Source of the DNA: Xanthomonas arboricola pv. juglandis
GTDB taxonomy: Bacteria > Pseudomonadota > Gammaproteobacteria > Xanthomonadales > Xanthomonadaceae
Length of the DNA: 33,277 nt
NCBI RefSeq assembly: GCF_001013475.1
Contig: NZ_JZEF01000008.1
Coordinates: forward strand, 1-33,277
Direction: 5' to 3'
Shown: positions 24,949-32,448 of the stretch, in pieces
Position numbering within the stretch: the first letter of the stretch is position 1
Layout of the letters: the number at the start of each line of letters is the position of its first letter
Translations under genes and position numbers: made by a program
Notes under the pieces: generated by a model
The model's database searches: none
Seen by the model: the letters and a program-made list of their open reading frames with translations, nothing else
Told to the model about the DNA's origin: nothing

Positions 24949-25857
24949 TCAGTAGATGAAACCGTCGATGGCGCGCACTTCGCGCAGCGGTACGCGCTGG
25001 CCCAGCATTTCGCGCAGGGTGAGTTCGATGCCGCGCGACAGCGCGGTCATCGGGGTGTCGTGCACGGTGTTCTCGAACGGGTCTTCGATGGCGCTGCTGG
25101 CGCTGTCGATGGCGATCAGGGTGAAGCTGATCAGCACCGAGGCGATCGGCATGGCCAGGCCCATGCCGGCGATCAGGCCCAGCGGCACCAGCCAGCAATA
25201 CATGTTCACCAGCGTGCGCGGCAGCGAGGAGAACTGCCGCGGCAGCGGGGTGTTCTTGATGCGTTCGCAGGCGCCCTGGATATTGGCCAGCGTGGTGAGG
25301 TTGGCGTCCAGCGACGACCAGCGCAGGCTGTCGAGCATGGCCCAGTCGCGCGCCTGCTGCAGTTGCTGGCCCAGCCGCAGGGTCAGCGCGTTGGGGATGT
25401 TGGCGTAGCCGCGCAGGTCGTCGGCGCGTGCCTGGCCGAGCAGCCCGGCCAGCTCGGGGAATGGGTTCTGCCGGCGCAGATGGCAGCGCAAGGCGTGCAC
25501 GAAGGCCACCTGGTGCACCACGATATCGTCGCGCAGTGCGGCCTGGCGCGGGTCGGCCGGGTCCACATCCAGCGCGGTCAGGGCCTGGCGTGCGATGGCG
25601 CGCGAGGTGTTCACCAGCGAGCCCCAGAGTTGGCGCGCCTCCCACCAGCGGCCATAGGCCGCATTGGCGCGGAACGCCAGGAAGATGGTGAGCGCCGAGC
25701 CGAGCTGGGCCAGCGGCAAGGCTTCGATCGACAGCCACTGCCAGCCGAAGAAGGTGTAGAGCACGGCCACAGCGCAGTCGAACGCCAGCAACACCAGCAG
25801 GCGCTTGTAGGTCTTGGGCCAGATGCGTCGCAACGGGAACGTATCGCGGGTGATCAT
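24949..25857 (-). CDS. Bestrophin-like ion channel protein
   Basis: A 302-residue membrane protein of the bacterial bestrophin (UPF0187) family. It begins DTFPLRRIWPKTYKRLLVLLAFDCAVAVLY, then LGSALTIFLAFRANAAYGRWWEARQLWGSLVN, the most conserved block of the family (FRANAAYGRWWEAR), and has further helices with PLGLIAGMGLAMPIASVLISF. Bacterial bestrophins form pentameric cation or anion channels in the inner membrane. The start at 25857 (MITRDTF) was chosen because conserved sequence begins there; no strong Shine-Dalgarno is seen. It is first in an operon with the tandem Usp gene. Confidence 0.88.
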   Translation of the reverse strand: MITRDTFPLRRIWPKTYKRLLVLLAFDCAVAVLYTFFGWQWLSIEALPLAQLGSALTIFLAFRANAAYGRWWEARQLWGSLVNTSRAIARQALTALDVDPADPRQAALRDDIVVHQVAFVHALRCHLRRQNPFPELAGLLGQARADDLRGYANIPNALTLRLGQQLQQARDWAMLDSLRWSSLDANLTTLANIQGACERIKNTPLPRQFSSLPRTLVNMYCWLVPLGLIAGMGLAMPIASVLISFTLIAIDSASSAIEDPFENTVHDTPMTALSRGIELTLREMLGQRVPLREVRAIDGFIY

Positions 25858-25972
25858 GGGAGAGGCAACATCGACGTGGGGTGGATGCATTACACCCAGC
25901 CTCCACGGTCGTGTCTGCCATCCTTGCGCCAGCGTTGGACAGTGCACGCACCGTCCGAACGATGCGGCCGGG

Positions 25973-25986
25973 CTATCTTTCGATAG
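25973..25986. promoter_or_regulatory. Small inverted repeat between the bestrophin and histidine kinase genes
   Basis: CTATC (25973-25977) and GATAG (25982-25986) flank TTTC in the 217-base divergent region. The position, roughly midway between the two starts, suits an operator, perhaps for the LuxR-type regulator encoded downstream, but the short arms make this weak. Confidence 0.25.
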
Positions 25987-26074
25987 GGTGAAATCCGCAG
26001 GCCTGGCCACGATGCTGTGACATTAACCATCGCAAGAGAGAAGCGGCATTGCAGCGCAGGTGCATAGGTAGGCA

Positions 26075-27514
26075 ATGGACAGACTGAGACTGCCATTCAA
26101 GTGGCGCGGGCAGGTGGTCAAGCTCAATCGAGGCCCGACGCTATGGGCGTCGCTGGCGATGCTGGTCTCGCTGGTGTGGGCGGAGTGGTACTCGCACCTG
26201 GGCGTATCGCTGGGGCTGCTGTACATCCTGCCGGTGGTGCTGGCGGCCACGGTGCTGTCGCGGCGCGACATCGTCATCGCGGCGATCGCCTGTGCGGTGC
26301 TGCGCGGCCTGTTCGTCACCGACGAAACCCTGGTCGAACAGGCACTGCGCTTTTTCATGGCGACGATTGCCTATGCCGGCTGCGGGCTGCTCGTGGCTGA
26401 AATCAGCCGCACCCGCCGGGTGATCCTGGCCCATTACGTGCAGCTGCGTGCCGAACAGCGGCTGCGCCGGCGGCTGGAGCGGCAATTGCGGCTGCTTGCC
26501 GAGAGCAGCCCGGCGGCCTTGCTGACCGTGGCCGGCGACGGCCGCATCGTGGCGGCCAACCGCGCCGCGCACGAGATCCTGGACATGGCCGAGGAGGGCG
26601 GGCTGGAAGGCCGCGCGGTGCGCGAGTTCCTGCCGCTGCTGGACGATGCGCTGAGCATGAGCGCCAATCTGGATGGCATGCGCACCTCCGCCAGCACCTG
26701 GGGCTGCCGCAGCGACGGTACCCGCTTCCCGGCCACCACCTGGTTCTCGGTCTACGAAGACAGCGCCGAGCGTCACCTGGCCGCGATCCTGGTCGACACC
26801 AGCGAGGAAGTGCGCGCGCGCGAATCGGCGCACTTCGACGATGTGCTGAAGAACAATCGCCTGCTGGCCGGCGCGGTGTCGCACGAGATCCGCAACCTCT
26901 GTTCGGCGGCGGGTGTGGTCACCTCCAACCTGGCGCGGCATCCGGCCATTGGCGCTGATCCGGACTTGGCCGCGTTGCGTAGCCTGGTGGCGGCATTGAT
27001 GGAGCTGGCGTCCTTCAACCTGCGACGGCAGCTGCCCGACGACGCGCATGAAACGCGGCTGCAGACGCTGTGCAGCGAGCTGGATGTGATCATCCGTTCG
27101 GACTGGGAGGACGTCGAGGGCCAACTGGTGATCCAGATCGCGGCCGACTTCCCCTCGGTGCACGGCGACCGCCACGCGCTGTTGCAGGTGTTGCTCAATC
27201 TGGCGCGCAATTCGCTGCGCGCGGTGCAGGCGCTGCCACCGCAACGCCGCCAGTTGATCGTCAGTGGGCGCCTGGAGCAGGGGCGCGCGGTGCTGAGTGT
27301 GCGCGACACCGGGCCCGGCATCGCCGAGCCGGGCCGCCTGTTCCAGCCGTTCCGCAGCGACAGCGACGGTTCCGGGCTGGGGCTGTACATCTCGCGTGCG
27401 CTAATGGCCAACCAGGGCGGTCTGCTGCGTTACGCGCCCGGCGGGGAAGGCGCCTGTTTCGAGCTGCATCTGCCGCTGGCGCACGCACCATATGCGGAGG
27501 CGCTGGATGGATGA
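26075..27514 (+). CDS. Membrane sensor histidine kinase with PAS domain
   Basis: A 479-residue kinase. Three hydrophobic helices at about 22-112 (including LGVSLGLLYILPVVLAATVL and FFMATIAYAGCGLLVAEI) form a membrane sensor with almost no periplasmic domain. Next come a coiled region of Arg/Leu, a PAS domain (about 140-245), and the phospho-acceptor His270 in GAVSHEIRN. The ATPase domain shows VLLNLARNSLRA (N box), VRDTGPGI (G1) and GSGLGLYISRAL (G2). It is followed, with an eight-base overlap, by its cognate response regulator. The HEIRN H-box fits kinases that signal to LuxR/NarL-type regulators. Signal unknown; the divergent bestrophin-Usp operon is a candidate target. Confidence 0.88.
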   Translation: MDRLRLPFKWRGQVVKLNRGPTLWASLAMLVSLVWAEWYSHLGVSLGLLYILPVVLAATVLSRRDIVIAAIACAVLRGLFVTDETLVEQALRFFMATIAYAGCGLLVAEISRTRRVILAHYVQLRAEQRLRRRLERQLRLLAESSPAALLTVAGDGRIVAANRAAHEILDMAEEGGLEGRAVREFLPLLDDALSMSANLDGMRTSASTWGCRSDGTRFPATTWFSVYEDSAERHLAAILVDTSEEVRARESAHFDDVLKNNRLLAGAVSHEIRNLCSAAGVVTSNLARHPAIGADPDLAALRSLVAALMELASFNLRRQLPDDAHETRLQTLCSELDVIIRSDWEDVEGQLVIQIAADFPSVHGDRHALLQVLLNLARNSLRAVQALPPQRRQLIVSGRLEQGRAVLSVRDTGPGIAEPGRLFQPFRSDSDGSGLGLYISRALMANQGGLLRYAPGGEGACFELHLPLAHAPYAEALDG

Positions 27515-28151
27515 GTCGCGGCGCGCACCGGTGCGCCTCTACCTGCTGGACGACCACACGCTGTTCCGCGAGGGCCTGCTGCGCCTACTCGGTGCCGACG
27601 CCCGCTTCGAGGTGGTCGGGCAGTCCGGCGCATTGGCGCAGGCCATCGTACAGATCGCCTCGCTGACACCGGACGTGGTCATCCTCGACTACGACATGGG
27701 CGAGTACAACGCGCTGGATTACATGCGGCGCCAGGCCGAGCAGGCGCGCCGTCCGGCCACGCTGGTCGTCACCGCCGGGCTGCCCGAGCGCGACGCACTG
27801 GCCTTGATCCGGCTCGGCGTGTCCGGTATCTGCCGCAAGGATGTCTCCACCGATGAACTGATCGACAGCATCCATGCGGTGGCGATGGGCCGGGTGCTGA
27901 TCGACCAGCGTTATCTGCAATCGCTGGTCGCCCAGGGCACCCAGGAAAGCCGGCCCAGTTTTACCGATCGTGAGCGCGAAGTGCTGCGTGGCCTGCTGCG
28001 CGGGCAGTCCAACAAGTTGATCGCACGCCAGCTCGGCAGTTCGGAAAGCGCGATCAAGGCCACCTTCCAGCAGCTGTTCAACAAGCTCGACGTGCGCTCG
28101 CGCAGCCAGTTGGTGATGGTGATCCTGCAGGATTATCGCGATCTGGTGTGA
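27507..28151 (+). CDS. NarL/LuxR-type response regulator
   Basis: A 214-residue two-domain regulator. The receiver shows the acidic pair in YLLDDHTLFREGLLRLL, the phospho-acceptor Asp61 in VVILDYDM, and the conserved Lys in SGICRKDVS. The C-terminal helix-turn-helix is FTDREREVLRGLLRGQSNKLIARQLGSSESAIKATFQQLFNKLDVRSRSQLV, the LuxR/GerE pattern. Its start overlaps the kinase stop by eight bases, so the pair is translationally coupled. It should activate or repress target promoters when phosphorylated. Confidence 0.9.
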   Translation: MDESRRAPVRLYLLDDHTLFREGLLRLLGADARFEVVGQSGALAQAIVQIASLTPDVVILDYDMGEYNALDYMRRQAEQARRPATLVVTAGLPERDALALIRLGVSGICRKDVSTDELIDSIHAVAMGRVLIDQRYLQSLVAQGTQESRPSFTDREREVLRGLLRGQSNKLIARQLGSSESAIKATFQQLFNKLDVRSRSQLVMVILQDYRDLV

Positions 28152-28432
28152 GGTGTCGTGGTCCATTGAAGCCATCGGGCGAGCGATGCAGATGCAGATG
28201 CTTGTCCGCTGAACCCGATGCAGTTGCAACGGCACGCTGACAGATAGGGCGTGCGACAAGGCCGCATGTGTAACGCTGATCTGCCGCCTTGCAGGCATGC
28301 CGATCGGGATGCAACAGACGTTGTTCGCGGACAAGCGCCAAGCCTCACGTCATCACACGATGTCGGACTCATCTGCACGAGGCATGGACAAAGCGCCGGT
28401 CATCATGCGTGCCTGATGGAGAGAGGTGTTAC

Positions 28433-29791
28433 ATGGCGAAGCCGACGCTGTTCTTCCTGCACGCGCTTGGGTCCAGCAGCAACGAGTGGTCTGGCGTGAT
28501 CCAGCGACTGGAAGCGCGCTTCGATTGTGTGGCGCTCGATATTCCCGGCTTTGGAGACGCGCCGCCGCTGCAGCATGTCGACACCGCCGCATTGGTTGCG
28601 TGGTTTGTCGACGAGGTGATCCGGCGGCAACCGACCTGCTGGTTTGCGGTCGGACACAGCATGGGCGGAAAGATCGCCACCCTGGCAGCGGCGCAGGCAC
28701 GCGGGGGCGTGGCCGGGCTTGCCGGCCTGGCCGGCGTGATCCTGGTCGCGGCGTCGCCGCCAGAGCCGGAGCCGATGGAGGAGTCACGCCGGCAGACCAT
28801 GCTGGCCTGGTTCGAAAAGGGCCATCCCACCCGGCAAGAGGCCGAGCAGTTCATCGACGACAACTGTGCGGCGAGGTTGCCTGCGCCTGTGAGGGACGCG
28901 GCTGTAAACGATGTGCTGCGAACCAGTGCAAAAGCATGGATCGCCTGGCTTGCGCACGCCAGTCGTGAGGACTACAGCGCCCAGGCCGGCTGCATGCACG
29001 TGCCGGCGTTGATCCTCGCCGGCAGTGAGGATGGCGACCTCGGCGAAGCCGCGCAAACCGCGTTGAACGCCCCGCATTATCACGCTGCGCGTCTTGCCGT
29101 CGTGGCCGATGCCGCGCACCTGATCCCCTACGAACAACCGCAATACGTGGCGCAGCTGATCGCAGCGCATGTGGAACGCAGCATCGACAAGCGCCTGCCC
29201 GATGACTTCGTCAGGCTGCTCAATGCAGACCGGGTTGCCCCGCGCATGCGCAAGCTGCTGCTCAGCCGGCATGCCGGCCCACCCGCAGATGCGCAAGGCG
29301 TGCTGAGCCAGCATCAACTGGAGATACTCGGCGCAGTCGTTGCGCGTGTATTGGATGGGGCAGGGGATGCGCGCGGGATTGCACGGCGGATCGACGTCCA
29401 GCTTGCCGAAGGCGCAGGAGATGGTTGGCGCCATGCCGCGTTGCCACCCGATCGGCTGGCGATGCCGCTGGGGCTCGACACGCTCGACGCGCTGAGCAAC
29501 GGCTTCGCTGGCCTGCCTGCGGAGATCCAGGACCGTTGGCTGCGCGAGGTGTCGCGCGCGACGGCCGGCGATTCCTCGGCACATGGGCTGGATGCAGCGC
29601 AGCTGGCGCATTGGTTCGAGGACGTGCGTGCCGAGGCCGTACGGACCTGGGTCAGCCTTCCCGCCACGATGGCGGCCTTGGGATACGACGGCTTTGCGGT
29701 TGGTGGTGTCGGTATCGACAGCCTGGGCTATCAGCACACCGCAGCCGACCGACAGGAAGCCTGGCAGCTTCCTGCCGAAGGCCTGCGATGA
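28433..29791 (+). CDS. Alpha/beta hydrolase fused to a gluconate-2-dehydrogenase subunit 3-like domain
   Basis: A 452-residue two-domain protein. Residues 1-255 are an alpha/beta hydrolase: oxyanion region FFLHALGSSSNEW, nucleophile Ser76 in VGHSMGG, likely acid Asp200 or Asp202 in AGSEDGDL, and His229 in DAAHLIPYEQP. Residues about 290-452 resemble the small subunit (subunit 3) of membrane FAD dehydrogenases such as gluconate 2-dehydrogenase: LSQHQLEILGAVVARVLD, IARRIDVQLAEG, and an ending TWVSLPATMAALGYDGFA like the conserved C-terminus of that subunit. The small subunit normally has a Tat signal; none is seen here, so the complex may be cytoplasmic. GAGAGG precedes the start, and the stop overlaps the GMC flavoprotein gene by ATGA. 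Hydrolysis of an ester or lactone and oxidation of the product may be linked. Confidence 0.83.
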   Translation: MAKPTLFFLHALGSSSNEWSGVIQRLEARFDCVALDIPGFGDAPPLQHVDTAALVAWFVDEVIRRQPTCWFAVGHSMGGKIATLAAAQARGGVAGLAGLAGVILVAASPPEPEPMEESRRQTMLAWFEKGHPTRQEAEQFIDDNCAARLPAPVRDAAVNDVLRTSAKAWIAWLAHASREDYSAQAGCMHVPALILAGSEDGDLGEAAQTALNAPHYHAARLAVVADAAHLIPYEQPQYVAQLIAAHVERSIDKRLPDDFVRLLNADRVAPRMRKLLLSRHAGPPADAQGVLSQHQLEILGAVVARVLDGAGDARGIARRIDVQLAEGAGDGWRHAALPPDRLAMPLGLDTLDALSNGFAGLPAEIQDRWLREVSRATAGDSSAHGLDAAQLAHWFEDVRAEAVRTWVSLPATMAALGYDGFAVGGVGIDSLGYQHTAADRQEAWQLPAEGLR

Positions 29792-31317
29792 GCCCGGGCA
29801 CCCACGACGCTGCAGTCGATGTGGTGGTGGTAGGCAGCGGGGCGGGCGGCGGCCCGCTGGCCGCACGGCTTGCACAGGCAGGTCTGTCGGTGGTGGTGCT
29901 GGAAGCGGGTGCGGCCTTCAGCCCTGCCTCCCATCTGCCCGATGAGTTGACCACCGGCATCTACTGGATGGAAGAGCGCCTGAGCGGCGGGCAGACGCCA
30001 ACCGCATTCGGCGCCAACAATTCCGGTTCGGGCCTGGGCGGTTCGACCCTGCATTGGGGCGCCTTCTGCCCCCGTCCGGACAAGCGCGATCTGAGCCTGT
30101 CGACGCACACCGGGCAGCGCAGCATGGATTGGCCGATCGCGCATGAAGAGCTGCTGTCCTATATCCGCCGCGTGGAGGAGTTCATCGGCGTCTCCGGGCC
30201 GGCGCACTATCCGTGGGATCCCGAGCGCAGCTACGCCTACGCGCCGCCGCAGCGCAATGCGTCGGCCAACGCGATGGAGCGCGGTTGCCGCACGCTCGGC
30301 ATCACCGCCACCGATGCGCCTGCCGCGTTGGTGACCAGAGCGCATGCGCAGCCGCACTACGGCATGCGCGCGGCCTGCAACAACTGCGGCGCCTGTCATC
30401 AAGGTTGCAGCAATGGCGCCAAGGTGAGCGTCGATACCACCTGGCTGCCGTTGGCGCGCGCGCACGGTGCCCAATTGCGACCCGGTTGCCGGGTCGTCGA
30501 TATCGAGCGCGATGCGCGTGGCATGGTCAGCGCGGTGGTCTATCAACAGGACGGACGCGAACTGCGCCAGCGTTGCACAAGCCTGTTCCTGTGCGCAGGC
30601 GGCGTGGAAACACCGCGCTTGCTGCTCAACCTGGGGCTGGCCAACTCCAGCGGTCAGGTCGGGCGCAATTTCATGGCACATGTGGCCACCCAGGTGTGGG
30701 GGGAGTTCGATGCGGACATGCGCATGAACCGTGGCTACCCCTCGTCGCTGATCACCGAGGACATGCTGCGCCCGGCCAATGCGGATTTCATCGGCGGTTA
30801 TCTGGTGCAGAGCCTGGGCGTGCAGCCGATCACCCTGGCCAACACCCTGGCACGTGGCGCAGGCCTGTGGGGGAGGGAGCTCGTCTCGACCATGACGCGC
30901 TACAACCGCCTGGCCGGCATCGGCATCAATGGCGAATGCCTGCCGCAGGACGCCAACCGGCTGACCCTGTCCGATGAGCGCGATGCCTTCGGCCAGCGCA
31001 AGGCGCGTATCGACTTCAGCTACGGGCCCAACGAACGCGCGATCGATACCCACGCCCGCACATTGCTGCACGCAATCTGGGAGGCGGCCGGTGCCCAACG
31101 CATCTTCGCCGCCGCCCGCTCCGCACACACGTTGGGCACCTGCCGGATGGGCACCGATCCGGAGCAGGCCGTGGTGGATCCGGATGGCCGCGCCTTCGAT
31201 ATCGCCAACCTCTACATCTGCGACAACTCGATTTTTCCAAGTGCACTGGCAGCCAATCCCGCGCTGACGCAGATGGCACTTGGCCTACGCACGGCGGAGC
31301 GCTTTCTCGCCCGCTAG
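29788..31317 (+). CDS. GMC family FAD oxidoreductase, dehydrogenase large-subunit type
   Basis: A 509-residue flavoprotein. The FAD Rossmann motif is VVVVGSGAGGGPLAARLAQAG (about 12-32), followed by VVVLEAG. The GMC block is SGLGGSTLHWGAFC, and the C-terminal catalytic pair is His in SAHTLGTCRMG plus Asn in NPALTQMAL. A four-Cys cluster C-x2-C-x2-C-x3-C (Cys197, 200, 203, 207; CNNCGACHQGC) is present. Similar cysteine sets in the large subunit of gluconate and glucose FAD dehydrogenases bind an iron-sulfur cluster that takes electrons from FAD. It overlaps the fusion gene whose C-terminal domain is the expected small subunit. No membrane cytochrome subunit is encoded nearby. The substrate may be a sugar acid, polyol or sterol-like alcohol. 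Confidence 0.88.
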   Translation: MSPGTHDAAVDVVVVGSGAGGGPLAARLAQAGLSVVVLEAGAAFSPASHLPDELTTGIYWMEERLSGGQTPTAFGANNSGSGLGGSTLHWGAFCPRPDKRDLSLSTHTGQRSMDWPIAHEELLSYIRRVEEFIGVSGPAHYPWDPERSYAYAPPQRNASANAMERGCRTLGITATDAPAALVTRAHAQPHYGMRAACNNCGACHQGCSNGAKVSVDTTWLPLARAHGAQLRPGCRVVDIERDARGMVSAVVYQQDGRELRQRCTSLFLCAGGVETPRLLLNLGLANSSGQVGRNFMAHVATQVWGEFDADMRMNRGYPSSLITEDMLRPANADFIGGYLVQSLGVQPITLANTLARGAGLWGRELVSTMTRYNRLAGIGINGECLPQDANRLTLSDERDAFGQRKARIDFSYGPNERAIDTHARTLLHAIWEAAGAQRIFAAARSAHTLGTCRMGTDPEQAVVDPDGRAFDIANLYICDNSIFPSALAANPALTQMALGLRTAERFLAR

Positions 31318-31360
31318 TTGCGTGCCTACCACCACCTCTCTCTACCACCAGGAGTTCAGC

Positions 31361-32164
31361 ATGGATCTCGGAATCAACAATCGGATCGCCCTCATCAGTG
31401 GCGGCGACTCGGGAATGGGCAAGGAGACCGCGCGACAGCTGCTCGAAGCCGGCGTGCGCGTGGCGATCACCGATCTTCCGGACGGCACGCTCGACCAGGC
31501 AGTGGCCGAGCTGTCGGGCCTGGGGCAGATCATCGCCATCGAGGGCGACGTCACGCGCGAGCAGGACGTCGCCGCCATCTGGACACAGGTGCGCGAACAA
31601 CTGGGCGACCCCGACATCTACATCAACGCAGCGGGCGTCACCGGCGCAACTGGCGACTTCCTGGAGGTCAGCGACGCCGGCTGGCTCGAAACGCTGGACA
31701 TCAACTTGATGGGCGCAGTGCGCATGTGCCGCCAGGCCATCCCCGCGATGCGCCGCAATCAATGGGGTCGGATCGTGCTGTTCGCCTCGGAAGACGCCGT
31801 GCAGCCTTACGTGGACGAGCTGGCCTACTGCGCATCGAAGGCAGGAATCCTCAGCTTGGCCAAGGGCCTGTCCAAGGCCTACGGACCGGACAACGTGCTG
31901 GTCAATACGGTGTCGCCCGCCTTCATCGCAACCCCGATGACCGACAAGATGATGCAAAAGCGCGCCAGCGAAAACGGAACCACGTTCGAGCAGGCGATCG
32001 AATCGTTCCTGGACGAAGAACGTCCCGGCATGGTGCTCAAGCGACGCGGCCGCCCCGAGGAAGTGGCCTCGGCGGTCGCCTTCCTGTGCTCCGAGCGCGC
32101 CAGCTTCATCAACGGTGCCGGGATCCGGGTGGATTCGGGGTCTGTCTTTACCATCGCGGGTTGA
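31361..32164 (+). CDS. Short-chain dehydrogenase/reductase (SDR)
   Basis: A 267-residue classical SDR. The cofactor motif is SGGDSGMGK (13-21, a variant of TGxxxGxG), then GDVT with Asp63, NAAG (89-92), the active-site Ser143 (FASED), Tyr156 and Lys160 (YCASK), and Asn115 in LDINLMG. It ends with the usual INGAGIRVDSG. It should oxidise an alcohol to a ketone or the reverse with NAD(P). AGGAG seven bases before ATG 31361 is a strong start, 43 bases after the GMC stop, so it is likely in the same operon and acts on the same substrate class or on its product. Position 38 is Asp (ITDLPDG), which favours NAD over NADP. Confidence 0.9.
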   Translation: MDLGINNRIALISGGDSGMGKETARQLLEAGVRVAITDLPDGTLDQAVAELSGLGQIIAIEGDVTREQDVAAIWTQVREQLGDPDIYINAAGVTGATGDFLEVSDAGWLETLDINLMGAVRMCRQAIPAMRRNQWGRIVLFASEDAVQPYVDELAYCASKAGILSLAKGLSKAYGPDNVLVNTVSPAFIATPMTDKMMQKRASENGTTFEQAIESFLDEERPGMVLKRRGRPEEVASAVAFLCSERASFINGAGIRVDSGSVFTIAG

Positions 32165-32212
32165 GGCGGGCGTCGTTCCGAGATGCGGTGAGCTATATAA
32201 GCTGCCGCGTCG

Positions 32213-32244
32213 CTTCTCTGCGCCCGTTACCAGGTGCAGAGAAG
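32213..32244 (+). terminator. Hairpin after the SDR gene
   Basis: CTTCTCTGC (32213-32221) and GCAGAGAAG (32236-32244) form a perfect 9-bp stem with a 14-base loop, about 50 bases past the SDR stop. No U-tract follows. It is probably the end structure of the hydrolase-GMC-SDR transcript. Confidence 0.45.
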
Positions 32245-32448
32245 TGAGCGCGTGTGTAATCGGATGCAGGAATACTGCAGCCACGTTACCCAGGAAACCA
32301 GCTCATTCAGTGGAGTGAAGCGCCCACGTTCGCGGCAACGCACTCACCACAGCCTTGGCAACCGCCTGCGGTGCACGGGCCGCGCAACTCCCCTCGATAC
32401 CCATCCCACGCCGTATCGCAGGCATTGTCTTCGGCAGGATAGGAGACG

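Noticed and set aside
24724..25986. Long plus-strand open frame (420 codons) opposite the bestrophin and Usp genes
   Set aside because: Antisense artefact of GC-rich coding sequence; the minus-strand products are recognisable families.
28180..28203. Short GATGCA tandem repeat after the response regulator gene
   Set aside because: Only two and a half copies; within chance expectation.
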